Assembly: GCA_017545535.1 (NCBI GenBank)
Contig: JAFWMS010000018.1
Location: 1-49,096, forward strand
Reading direction: 5' to 3'
DNA length: 49,096 nucleotides
DNA from: Clostridia bacterium
GTDB lineage: Bacteria > Bacillota > Clostridia > Christensenellales > CAG-138
Shown: positions 1-7,196 of the stretch, one piece after another
Position numbering within the stretch: position 1 is the stretch's first letter
Layout of the letters: the number at the start of each line of letters is the position of its first letter
The notes under the pieces: model-generated
The model's input: the letters and a program-made list of their open reading frames with translations, nothing else
Told to the model about the DNA's origin: nothing
Databases searched by the model: none
Made by a program: the position numbers and the translations under genes

Positions 1-1360
1 AGTCCTCGATCTGCACCGGATACAGGTTCTCGCCGCCGGAGAGGATCACGTCCTTCTTTCGATCCACCAGGTACACGAACCCGTCCTCGTCCATCTTGGC
101 CATGTCCCCGGTCCGGAGCCACTCGCCCATGAGGGACTCCTTCGTGGCCTCCGGGTTCCGGTAGTAGCACTTCATGACCCCGGGCCCCTTCACTAAGAGC
201 TCGCCTACCTCGTCGGGCACCGTGTCCTCGTTTTTGTCGTTGACCACCCGGATCTGCCAGCCGTAGCCCGCCTTGCCGATGGCCCCCAGCTTGTGGAGGT
301 TCTCCATGCCAAGGTGCACGCAGCCAGGGCCGATGGACTCGGAAAGGCCGTAGTTCACGTCGTACTGATGCTTGGGGAACACCTTCAGCCACCGCCGCAC
401 CAGGGACGGGGGCACGGGCTGGGCGCCGATGTGCATGAGCCGCCACTGGCTGAGCTGGTAGTCGCTGAGCTTCAGGGCGCCGGAATCCAGGGAATCCAAA
501 ATGTCCTGGACCCAGGGCACCAGGAGCCACACGATGGTGCATTTTTCCTCGCTGACGGTCTGGAGCACCCAGTCGGGCCGCACGCCCCGAAGGAGCACCG
601 CCCGGCTGCCGGAGAGGAGGCTCCCGAACCAATGCATCTTGGCCCCGGTGTGGTAGAGGGGCGGGATGCAGAGGAACACGTCGCTGTGGGTCTGCTCGTG
701 GTGCTTCTGCTCGCAGATCGCCGCGTGCATCAGCGCCCGGTGGGCGTGGAGGATGGCCTTGGGGAAGCCGGTGGTGCCGGAGGAGAAGTAGATGGCCGCG
801 TCGTCGTCCTCCGTGAGCTCCACGGCGGGGGCCCGGCTGGAGCAGAACTCCACCAGCCGATCATAGCTGTCCGCGAAGGCGGGCACGTCCTCCCCCACGT
901 AGAAGAGGGTCTTCACCCGGGGGAGCCGGGGGAGGGCGGAGGCCACCCGCTCCGTGAACTCCGGCCCGAAGATCAGCACGGTGACTTCGGCCAGATCCGC
1001 GCAGTAGGCGATCTCCTCGTCGGTGTACCGATAGTTCATGGGCACGGCCAGGGCGCCGGTCTTCAAGATGCCGAAGTAGATGGGCAGCCATTCGAGCCCG
1101 TTCATGAGGAGGATCCCCACCTTGTCCCCCTTCTTCACGTTTCGGGTGAGCAGGAGGTTGGCGAACCGGTTGGCCTTGGTGTCGAACTCCCGCCAGGTCA
1201 TGTCCCGGCGATAGCGGCCTTCGGGGCTGGTCTCGATGAGGGTGTATTCCCGCCAGGTCATCTCCGCAGCGGGCCGGGCGGCGGGGTTGATCTCCACCAG
1301 TGCCACCTCGTTGGGGAAGAATTTGGCGTTTTTTTCCAGGGCTTCCATGATGAGTTCCAT
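1..1360 (-). CDS. AMP-dependent acyl-CoA synthetase/ligase, partial (3' end outside window)
   Basis: The protein should activate a carboxylic acid with ATP and load it onto CoA. About 453 residues are visible and the C-terminal cap lies beyond the window edge. Visible family motifs are the phosphate-binding loop YFSSGTTGFPKA, the adenine motif YGLSESIGPG, and RTGDMAKMDEDGFVYLVDRKKD followed by SGGENLYPVQIED at the edge. The N-terminal half matches class I adenylating enzymes (TWREYTLIETS..., KGDKVGILLMNG). The start ATG is at 1360, after an AAAGGAA-type ribosome binding site and a promoter with an overlapping dyad. The SGGENLYP form is common in medium/long-chain fatty-acyl-CoA ligases, but I cannot fix the substrate. 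Confidence 0.9.
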   Translation of the reverse strand, partial: MELIMEALEKNAKFFPNEVALVEINPAARPAAEMTWREYTLIETSPEGRYRRDMTWREFDTKANRFANLLLTRNVKKGDKVGILLMNGLEWLPIYFGILKTGALAVPMNYRYTDEEIAYCADLAEVTVLIFGPEFTERVASALPRLPRVKTLFYVGEDVPAFADSYDRLVEFCSSRAPAVELTEDDDAAIYFSSGTTGFPKAILHAHRALMHAAICEQKHHEQTHSDVFLCIPPLYHTGAKMHWFGSLLSGSRAVLLRGVRPDWVLQTVSEEKCTIVWLLVPWVQDILDSLDSGALKLSDYQLSQWRLMHIGAQPVPPSLVRRWLKVFPKHQYDVNYGLSESIGPGCVHLGMENLHKLGAIGKAGYGWQIRVVNDKNEDTVPDEVGELLVKGPGVMKCYYRNPEATKESLMGEWLRTGDMAKMDEDGFVYLVDRKKDVILSGGENLYPVQIED

Positions 1361-1386
1361 GTTCTTTTTCCTTTGGCGACGAAATT

Positions 1387-1401
1387 TGATATATGATATC
1401 A
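1387..1401. promoter_or_regulatory. Dyad TGATATATGATATCA over the acyl-CoA ligase -10
   Basis: A perfect palindrome with arms TGATAT and ATATCA around ATG. It covers the -10 box of the leftward promoter, the place where a repressor would block initiation. The regulator is unknown. Confidence 0.4.
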
Positions 1402-1421
1402 CCTTTCCCCCACAATTACAA
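1393..1421 (-). promoter_or_regulatory. Promoter of acyl-CoA ligase
   Basis: On the minus strand, TTGTAA (-35, 1421-1416) is followed by 17 bases and TATCAT (-10, 1398-1393), with an extended TGA just before the -10. The -35 matches the consensus at four of six positions. Confidence 0.5.
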
Positions 1422-1478
1422 GAGGGACTTGCTTTTTTGATAAACGGAAAAGATTTATTGAAAAACGATAAAAAAGAA

Positions 1479-1507
1479 TTGACAAACGATGAATTCAGTG
1501 GTATGGT
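1479..1507 (+). promoter_or_regulatory. Promoter of the DUF2975/HTH/DUF4173 operon
   Basis: Perfect -35 TTGACA (1479-1484), a 17-base spacer and TATGGT (1502-1507) with extended TGG. It lies 34 bases ahead of the DUF2975 start codon. Confidence 0.7.
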
Positions 1508-1540
1508 AGGGCCAACGAAAGACAAAAGGAGCGATTCTAA

Positions 1541-1993
1541 ATGCCCAAGATCAGCAAAAATGCCTCCGTGATCCTATCCCTCGTCTGCTGCGGGATCGGC
1601 TTTCTGGGCCTCATCGCTATCGCCGTGCTGCTGCCCTTTGCCCTGCCCAAGGGAAACGGCGGCCCCTATGACGGCCAGTATATCGGCCGGATGCTGCCCA
1701 TGAGCTACCTCATGCTGGTGCCCGTAGGGGTGGCCGACGGGTTCCTGGTGAAGCTCCTGCTGCTGGTGAGAAAGCGCCAGGTGTTCACGGACAAGGCGGT
1801 CTCCTGCCTTAGGACCATCTCCTGGTGCTGCTTCCTGGAGGCGGGGCTGTGTGTGCTCAGCGCCATCCTCTACTTCCGTATCCATCTGGCGCTGTTCTTC
1901 GTGGCGGGCTTCCTGGGGCTGGTCCTCCGGGTGGTCAAGAACGTGATCGAGGAAGCCGTGGCTCTGAAGGCCGAGAACGACTTCACCATCTGA
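1541..1993 (+). CDS. DUF2975 family integral membrane protein
   Basis: A 150-residue membrane protein with four hydrophobic segments (about residues 8-31, 47-66, 80-102 and 108-130), the usual size and layout of DUF2975 proteins. The start ATG has an AAAGGAG ribosome binding site seven bases upstream. It is followed 14 bases later by a small Cro/CI-type HTH gene, the standard genomic partner of this family; in such pairs the HTH protein is thought to control the operon. The biochemical role is unknown. The family call is from overall shape and the diagnostic neighbour, not an alignment. Confidence 0.75.
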   Translation: MPKISKNASVILSLVCCGIGFLGLIAIAVLLPFALPKGNGGPYDGQYIGRMLPMSYLMLVPVGVADGFLVKLLLLVRKRQVFTDKAVSCLRTISWCCFLEAGLCVLSAILYFRIHLALFFVAGFLGLVLRVVKNVIEEAVALKAENDFTI

Positions 1994-2007
1994 AGGAGGG
2001 CAGCGTC

Positions 2008-2214
2008 ATGATCGAAGTGAATCTGGACGTGATGATGGCCCGGCGGCGCATGAGCCTCAACGAGCTCAGTGACCGGGTGGGCATCACCGTAGCCAATCTG
2101 TCCATTCTCAAGAACAACAAAGCCAAGGCCGTCCGCTTCTCCACCCTGGACGCCATCTGCCGGGAGCTGAACTGTGCCCCCGGGGACATTCTCGAATACA
2201 GAGAGGAAGACTGA
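2008..2214 (+). CDS. Small Cro/CI-type helix-turn-helix regulator (YozG-like)
   Basis: A 68-residue DNA-binding protein that is almost entirely one HTH domain: residues about 12-34 (RRMSLNELSDRVGITVANLS) form the HTH, then the recognition helix end SILKNNKAKAVRFSTL and the family ending CAPGDILEYREED. The ATG at 2008 is chosen because GGAGGG lies ten bases upstream and the domain starts right after it; in-frame extensions further upstream run through the DUF2975 gene. It sits between DUF2975 and a DUF4173 gene and overlaps neither. Probable role: transcriptional control of its own operon. Confidence 0.85.
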   Translation: MIEVNLDVMMARRRMSLNELSDRVGITVANLSILKNNKAKAVRFSTLDAICRELNCAPGDILEYREED

Positions 2215-2215
2215 A

Positions 2216-4075
2216 ATGGAAGAATTGCATACGAACCTGACGGTGCAGCCCACGGCCGCACCGGAGCCTACTATACCCCAAAAGGACCCCGTGCCGATGC
2301 GGGACCGGGTGCTGGCCTTCGCTTTGCTGGCGCTGGGCTACCTGGTCTGCCGGTTCGAGATCTCCGGCCATCCCCTGCTTGGCCTGGTCTATGGCCTCGT
2401 CCTCTACGGCCTGACGGTCTGGCGCTTTCGGGGCCAAAAGAGCAAGCGATCCCTTGGCGTCTGGACGGTGGGCCTTCTGTTCCTCCTGTCCCATCTTTTG
2501 ACCGACAACGGCCCGGTCCGCTTCTTTGCCCGGTGGCTCAGCGTGCTTTTGTGGGGCTACGGGGTCTACTGCGCCGGAGGCAACTCCGCGGAAGAACGGC
2601 TGGGGGACATGTTCGTCCCGGAGTTCTTCAAGGCCAACGTCCTCATGCCCTTCTCCAAGCTCAGCGCCTTCTTCACCGCCGCCTTTTCCGGCGGAAAAAG
2701 AAACTGGCTCAGGGCTGCCCTGCTGGTGCTGCTGGGCCTGGGGCTGGCCCTCATCCCCCTGTTTATCGTGGTGAACCTGCTCCAGTACGACGAAGCCTTC
2801 TCCAAGCTCCTGGACAGCCTCTTCTCGGAAAGCCTGCCCGAGGCCGTCTTTTGGCGGCTCCTGTGCCTGCTGCTGGCGGTGGCCATGGCGACCCTGCTCA
2901 TGAGCTGCCTTTTCGGCAGCCGGGACCACGCCCTCAGCCGGGTGCTGTCGCGGGAGAGCGTGGCGGCCTTCCGTATCCGCCGCCGGTTTTTGCCCCTGGC
3001 GGCCAGCTGCGCCATGCTGATCCCGCTGCTGCTGGTCTACGGCCTGTTCTTCTTCAGCCAGCTGCCCCTGTACACCTCGGCTTTCACCGGGGTGCTGCCG
3101 AGGGGCTACACCTACGCCGACTACGCCCGGGAGGGCTTCTTCCAGCTCTGCGCCGTCTGCGCCATCAACGGGGGCATGTACCTTTTCGTCAGCCTCTTCA
3201 CCAAGCGGGGGAAGGGGGAGGGGGTCCGCCGGGCGTTGCTGACGGTCCTGTGCCTCTGCAGCCTCATCCTGGCGGCTACGGCCCTTTCCAAGATGGTCCT
3301 GTACGTCCGCACCTACGGCCTCACCCCCAAGCGGGTCTATGCGAGCTGGGCCATGATCGTCCTGGTGGCCGCCTTCCTGCTGGCGCTTATCGGCGCCTAT
3401 TGGACGCGGCTGAACGTTACGCGGTCCCTGTGCCTTCTGCTCGTATGCATGTTCGGGTTCCTGTGCCTCTTTGACACCAACGCTCTCATCGCGGACTATA
3501 ACGTCCGGGCCTATGAGGAAGGGCGTCTCGACACCGTGGACACCGAGGTCCTTTGGGATCTGGGGGACTCCGCCGTCCCCGCCGCCGCCCGCCTTGTCGA
3601 GGATGCGAAATATGGGGACGAAGTGAAGCACTTTTTGAGCCGTCACGGCCAGCGGTCCGCCTTCGACGCCCTCTGTCACGGCCTCCCCGGCCTGAGGGCC
3701 CGGGCCCTCTCAGCGCCCTATTGGCTCCATCCAGCCACCGTTCGGGTCCGTATCGAGACGGAGAACGGCTTCGAGGCTTTGGGCTGCTTATACGGGGAGA
3801 GGGGCTACGAGCACAGCGCGGGCACGTCCGTGAACGCCGACGGCACGCTCTATGTCCGGGGTCAGGAGACCTTCTTCGAGCTGGAGCCTGTGGCGTGGGG
3901 CGGCTGGGACCGGATCAACGAGGGGGAGGCCCTGCGCTTCCAGCTGGTCGTTTCCGACGACGTGCACCAGGAGCGCAAAACCAATTGGCTGGACTGCTGC
4001 TACGGCGACACCGTCGAGATCGTCCTCACCGGCAACCGGACGAAGGGGTATACCATCGCCCGGGCAGAAAGGTAG
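2216..4075 (+). CDS. DUF4173 (formerly DUF4153) polytopic membrane protein
   Basis: A 619-residue protein with a short polar N-terminus (about 30 residues), roughly twelve hydrophobic segments to residue 440, and a soluble C-terminal tail of about 180 residues. The stretch RGYTYADYAREGFFQL is the hallmark I associate with DUF4173, whose function is not known. The start at 2216 is one base past the stop of the HTH gene, with GAGAGGAAGA as ribosome binding site, so translation is probably coupled. The hydrophilic tail (CYGERGYEHS to the end) is not recognisable. The long antisense frames here are by-products of GC-rich codons. Confidence 0.8.
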   Translation: MEELHTNLTVQPTAAPEPTIPQKDPVPMRDRVLAFALLALGYLVCRFEISGHPLLGLVYGLVLYGLTVWRFRGQKSKRSLGVWTVGLLFLLSHLLTDNGPVRFFARWLSVLLWGYGVYCAGGNSAEERLGDMFVPEFFKANVLMPFSKLSAFFTAAFSGGKRNWLRAALLVLLGLGLALIPLFIVVNLLQYDEAFSKLLDSLFSESLPEAVFWRLLCLLLAVAMATLLMSCLFGSRDHALSRVLSRESVAAFRIRRRFLPLAASCAMLIPLLLVYGLFFFSQLPLYTSAFTGVLPRGYTYADYAREGFFQLCAVCAINGGMYLFVSLFTKRGKGEGVRRALLTVLCLCSLILAATALSKMVLYVRTYGLTPKRVYASWAMIVLVAAFLLALIGAYWTRLNVTRSLCLLLVCMFGFLCLFDTNALIADYNVRAYEEGRLDTVDTEVLWDLGDSAVPAAARLVEDAKYGDEVKHFLSRHGQRSAFDALCHGLPGLRARALSAPYWLHPATVRVRIETENGFEALGCLYGERGYEHSAGTSVNADGTLYVRGQETFFELEPVAWGGWDRINEGEALRFQLVVSDDVHQERKTNWLDCCYGDTVEIVLTGNRTKGYTIARAER

Positions 4076-4083
4076 AGGCTTGT

Positions 4084-4680
4084 ATGAAAAAGTATAAATT
4101 ATTGATTCTGTCGATCCTGCTGCTGATCACGTGTTTCCTTCTGGGCTGGTATGGCGATCGACTGGCCAGCACCGCCCTTATTATTCATGCCCCTTTGATC
4201 CTCCTCATCCTGCTTGGCTGCTTTGTCGCCCTGCTGGTCGCTTGCATCGTTGCCATCATAAGGCACAGGGCATATATCAACTTCTTCAGCATCGGCGTTC
4301 TGTGCCTGCTGGTCATTTTGATCCTTAAGTTCCCATTCAGAGACACGAAGGTGAAATATGAGCTGGACCACTATGAGGCGGATCGACTGAAGATCGTCGA
4401 TTTGATCAAGGACGGTCAGCTGACGCCCGATCCTCTTGGGAACGTAGACCTGCCATGGGGACTTAGGCGGGTCTCAGCCAGCGGTCAGGCGCTCGTACTG
4501 CAAAATGACGAACGGGGCCAGGTCGTTGCCTTTTGGATCTTTCGAGGCATGTTGTCCGGTTCCATGCTCCTGGTGTATTCCAGCGGCGGGGAAGAGCTCA
4601 TACGAGCAAGCCAGGAAGGTCCCTTTATCACCAGGATCGAACAGGCAAGGGATACCTGGTACTATGTGGAAACGGACTGA
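4084..4680 (+). CDS. Hypothetical small membrane protein
   Basis: A 198-residue protein of unknown function. Residues about 5-22 and 30-60 are hydrophobic, and a third segment at about 70-85 precedes FPFRDTKVKYELDHYEADRLKIVDLIKD, after which the remaining ~110 residues look soluble and probably face outside. It starts eight bases after the DUF4173 stop, so it likely belongs to that operon. It is less GC-rich than the gene before it. No catalytic or metal-binding motif is visible. No terminator is visible in the 31 bases before the converging Crp gene. Confidence 0.65.
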   Translation: MKKYKLLILSILLLITCFLLGWYGDRLASTALIIHAPLILLILLGCFVALLVACIVAIIRHRAYINFFSIGVLCLLVILILKFPFRDTKVKYELDHYEADRLKIVDLIKDGQLTPDPLGNVDLPWGLRRVSASGQALVLQNDERGQVVAFWIFRGMLSGSMLLVYSSGGEELIRASQEGPFITRIEQARDTWYYVETD

Positions 4681-4711
4681 CAGCGGCAGAAGCGATTCAT
4701 GATGGATGTCC

Positions 4712-5398
4712 TCAATCTATACAGTTTTCTATCCCCGCCCGGTCTAGGAGCCGGAAGGAGCCCCGATAGACGGCCAGCAGGCCGTCTTTTTCCATGCGGG
4801 AAAGCTCCCGGGAGAGGGCGCTGCGGTTCACGCCCAACAGGGACGCCATGGCCTCCCTCGTCATGGGCAGGGTGAAGGTGAGCCCTCCCTGGTCGTGGGC
4901 GGCGTCCAGCAAAAACAGGGCGATCCGGCCCCTGAGCGACCGCTCGGAAAGGTAGCGCACCTTCCGGTTCAGCGCCCAGTATCGGGCCGAAAGCTCGTGG
5001 AGCAGGTTCACCCGAAGCCGGTCGCCGAAGTCGCCGGGGGCGGCCATAATGCTGCCGAAGGGGACGAACAGGACCCGGGCGTCCTCCGTGCACTCCACGG
5101 TGACGGGGCTCTTGCCGTTATCTGTGGCCATGAGCATGTCCCCGAACATGTTGCCGGGGCCCAGGACGCTCTGCAGGTTTTCCTCCCCCTGCCGGTTCAG
5201 CCGGTAGGCCTTCAGCTTCCCGGAGAGCAGCAGCCCTGCGGCGCTCACGCTGTCCCCCTGGGAGAGGAGGATGGCCCCTTTTGAGAAGCTGTCCTGGCGG
5301 CAGGGAGCCGTCCGTAAGAAGGCCGCCACGTCCGTATCCTGCAGCCCCGCGAACAGCGGCGCCGCCAGGATGGCGGGGGAGAGGGGGATGGTGTCCAT
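4712..5398 (-). CDS. Crp/Fnr family transcriptional regulator
   Basis: A 228-residue regulator. Residues about 15-125 are the cyclic-nucleotide-binding beta-roll fold (LFAGLQDTDVAAFL, ILLSQGDSVSAAGLLLSGKLKAY, GNMFGDMLMA). Residues about 150-220 are a winged HTH (LRGRIALFLLDAA, LPMTREAMASLLGVNRSALS, RELSRMEKDGLLAVYRGSF). There is no FNR-type cysteine cluster, so the signal is not an Fe-S centre; the effector is unknown. A GGAGATCC ribosome binding site precedes the ATG. The perfect palindrome TGTTGCTATAGCAACA right behind its own -10 suggests autoregulation. It is divergent from an acyltransferase gene. Confidence 0.9.
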   Translation of the reverse strand: MDTIPLSPAILAAPLFAGLQDTDVAAFLRTAPCRQDSFSKGAILLSQGDSVSAAGLLLSGKLKAYRLNRQGEENLQSVLGPGNMFGDMLMATDNGKSPVTVECTEDARVLFVPFGSIMAAPGDFGDRLRVNLLHELSARYWALNRKVRYLSERSLRGRIALFLLDAAHDQGGLTFTLPMTREAMASLLGVNRSALSRELSRMEKDGLLAVYRGSFRLLDRAGIENCID

Positions 5399-5412
5399 AA
5401 GGATCTCCTTTT

Positions 5413-5428
5413 TGTTGCTATAGCAACA
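5413..5428. promoter_or_regulatory. Perfect 16-bp palindrome, probable Crp/Fnr operator
   Basis: TGTTGCTATAGCAACA is a perfect dyad immediately downstream of the -10 of the leftward crp-like promoter, 14 bases before its start codon. Size and symmetry suit a Crp/Fnr dimer and the position suits repression. Binding is inferred. Confidence 0.65.
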
Positions 5429-5456
5429 GTATACCCCATCCCGGCCCTTCTTGCAA
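5428..5456 (-). promoter_or_regulatory. Promoter of the Crp/Fnr gene
   Basis: On the minus strand, TTGCAA (5456-5451), 17 bases and TATACT (5433-5428). The -35 hexamer is self-complementary and is also the -35 of the rightward promoter. Confidence 0.65.
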
Positions 5457-5479
5457 TCCCCGATGGATGTTGGTATAAT
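5451..5479 (+). promoter_or_regulatory. Promoter of the acyltransferase operon
   Basis: TTGCAA (5451-5456), a 17-base spacer and a perfect TATAAT (5474-5479), 37 bases before the start codon. It shares its -35 hexamer with the leftward crp-like promoter. Confidence 0.75.
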
Positions 5480-5516
5480 GGGCTATACTATGGAGAGGTA
5501 TGCGGAAAGGAGCGAA

Positions 5517-6830
5517 ATGGAGCAGGCCCAGGCAAAACAGCATAGCTGGTTCAGCCTCGACATGGACATCGACTGCCGGCACGTGGACGTGGTGGACGGC
5601 ATCCGGGGCCTGTCGGTGCTGCTGGTGCTCTGGTTCCATTTTTGGCAGCAGACCTGGTTCATGCCCAGCTACCCCACGCCCTTTCTGAGCTTTTTAGGCG
5701 TCACAGACCTGACCCCCAGCCACATCCGCTGGGTGGGGTATATCTTCGTGGACATGATGGTGCTCCTGTCCGCCTTCTGTCTCACGCTGCCCGTCGCTCG
5801 GTCCATGCTCCTGGGGGAGGGGGTGGACGACGCCTGCACCTTCTATAAGAAGCGGTTCGCACGCATCTACCCCAGCTACCTGCTGGCGGTCCTCATCTCC
5901 TTCGGGTATCAGCTGTATCTGGGCAGCTATCCCACGGCCGCCTATGCGGTGCGGGACCTTGTGTCCCACCTGACCTTCACCCATATGTTCCGGGCGGACA
6001 CCTACATCTACGCCCCCATCAACGGGGTGCTGTGGACCGTGGCCCTGGAGGTCCAGTTCTATCTTTTCTTCCCCCTGCTGGTGAAGCTGTTCCGCAAAAG
6101 CCCCCTGCTCTTTTGGGGGACCCTGACGGGTTTCGGGGCCCTGTTCATCTACCAGTACGCCCTGAGGCAAACCCCTGTCAACATGCAGGTGAACCAGTTC
6201 CCCACTTTCCTGCCCGTATTCGCCAACGGCATGCTGGCGGCGTACCTGTTCACCCTATACTGCGTGAAAGCCCCTTATAAACGCCTATGGGGCGTGCTCT
6301 TTACGGTCCTGGCGGTGATCGGGGCGGTGCTCATCCGAAACGAGATCGTGTCCGCCCAGATGTATCGGGAGGACAAGCAGATCTGGCAGCTGGAGAACAG
6401 GATCGGCCTCTCCCTGTGCTTCACCCTGTTCCTGGTGAGCGCGGCCCTGTCCCTGAAGCCCCTGCGCTGGCTCTTCTCCAATCCGGTGGCCCGGTTCCTG
6501 GGAGCCATCTCCTATAACCTGTACCTCTACCACCAGCGGCTGATCGTGTTGCTGCGCATAAGCCTGGGGTTCAAAAGCGGGGCGGACGTGGCATCGGCGG
6601 GGCCCAGGATGCAGTTGTTCCTCACGGTGGAGGCCCTGGGGCTGTCGCTCCTCTTGGCGGCGGTGCTCACGTACCTGTGGGAGCGGCCCTGGCAGCGGTG
6701 GATCATGAGCTGGGGGCAGAAGCAGGAAACCGCGGCGGAGCCCGTCGAACCGGCGAATGCCGAACCGGAGCCCATCGAACCGGCGAATGTTGAGCCGGAA
6801 CCGATTTCAGAATCAGAAGAAAGGAAATAG
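5517..6830 (+). CDS. Acyltransferase family 3 membrane protein
   Basis: A 437-residue polytopic protein of the acyltransferase 3 group, which moves acyl groups onto sugars or cell-surface polymers. Visible features are the N-terminal RHVDVVDGIRGLSVLLVLWFHF (the usual R/H-containing first helix), SAFCLTLPVARS, FYKKRFARIYPSYLL, and about ten membrane segments ending near residue 395. The ATG at 5517 is preferred to upstream ATGs because AAAGGAG lies five bases ahead and the promoter -10 lies at 5474. The tail has two copies of a Glu/Pro repeat (EPANAEPEPI, EPANVEPEPI) encoded by a 30-bp tandem repeat. The substrate cannot be told. Confidence 0.85.
   Translation: MEQAQAKQHSWFSLDMDIDCRHVDVVDGIRGLSVLLVLWFHFWQQTWFMPSYPTPFLSFLGVTDLTPSHIRWVGYIFVDMMVLLSAFCLTLPVARSMLLGEGVDDACTFYKKRFARIYPSYLLAVLISFGYQLYLGSYPTAAYAVRDLVSHLTFTHMFRADTYIYAPINGVLWTVALEVQFYLFFPLLVKLFRKSPLLFWGTLTGFGALFIYQYALRQTPVNMQVNQFPTFLPVFANGMLAAYLFTLYCVKAPYKRLWGVLFTVLAVIGAVLIRNEIVSAQMYREDKQIWQLENRIGLSLCFTLFLVSAALSLKPLRWLFSNPVARFLGAISYNLYLYHQRLIVLLRISLGFKSGADVASAGPRMQLFLTVEALGLSLLLAAVLTYLWERPWQRWIMSWGQKQETAAEPVEPANAEPEPIEPANVEPEPISESEERK
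6741..6800 (+). repeat. 30-bp tandem repeat (two copies) in acyltransferase tail
   Basis: Bases 6741-6770 and 6771-6800 are two near-identical in-frame 30-bp units encoding P-[VI]-EPAN-[AV]-EPE. The second copy differs at a few bases. Confidence 0.8.
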
Positions 6831-6835
6831 AACCC

Positions 6836-7090
6836 ATGCAGTATCGTTACAAGACCAAGAACGTGTGCTCCAGCGAGATCAGCTTCGACCTGGAGGGGAA
6901 CAAGCTTCACAACGTCGTCTTCACCGGCGGCTGCAACGGCAATTTGAAGGCCATCGGCAAGCTGGTGGAGGGCATGGACGCGGACCAGGTCATCGCCCTT
7001 CTCCAAGGGAACACCTGCGGCCGGAACTTCACCTCCTGCGCCGATCAGCTGACGAAGGCGATCCTGGAAGCGAAGGAGAACATCGCCTGA
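6836..7090 (+). CDS. TSCPD domain protein (TIGR03905 family)
   Basis: An 84-residue protein that is a single TSCPD domain, the domain also found at the C-terminus of some ribonucleotide reductases. Diagnostic pieces are FTGGCNGNLKAIGKLVEGM and the ending LQGNTCGRNFTSCADQL, with three conserved cysteines likely to bind metal (NTCGRNFTSC plus GGC). It begins five bases after the acyltransferase stop with AAAGGAA inside the end of that gene, so it is co-transcribed. Function of the stand-alone form is not established. Confidence 0.88.
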   Translation: MQYRYKTKNVCSSEISFDLEGNKLHNVVFTGGCNGNLKAIGKLVEGMDADQVIALLQGNTCGRNFTSCADQLTKAILEAKENIA

Positions 7091-7133
7091 GGGCCGTTCA
7101 TAGTTATTTTGCAGGAATTTGACAGTTTTTGGG

Positions 7134-7162
7134 TTGTGGGGGCCGGACTGTCGTGATACAAT
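7134..7162 (+). promoter_or_regulatory. Promoter of the L,D-transpeptidase gene
   Basis: TTGTGG (7134-7139), 17 bases, TACAAT (7157-7162) with extended TGA. It places transcription start near 7169, which rules out the in-frame ATG-like start at 7119. Confidence 0.55.
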
Positions 7163-7196
7163 ACCCCCTGAAATTTTCCCAAAGGATACGAAAACG

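Noticed and set aside
2108..3679. A 523-residue minus-strand frame opposite the DUF4173 gene
   Set aside because: Low-complexity composition typical of antisense frames, and no start signal.
7119..7196. An upstream start at 7119 for the L,D-transpeptidase
   Set aside because: The promoter lies at 7134-7162, downstream of that codon, and the extension has no signal-peptide character.
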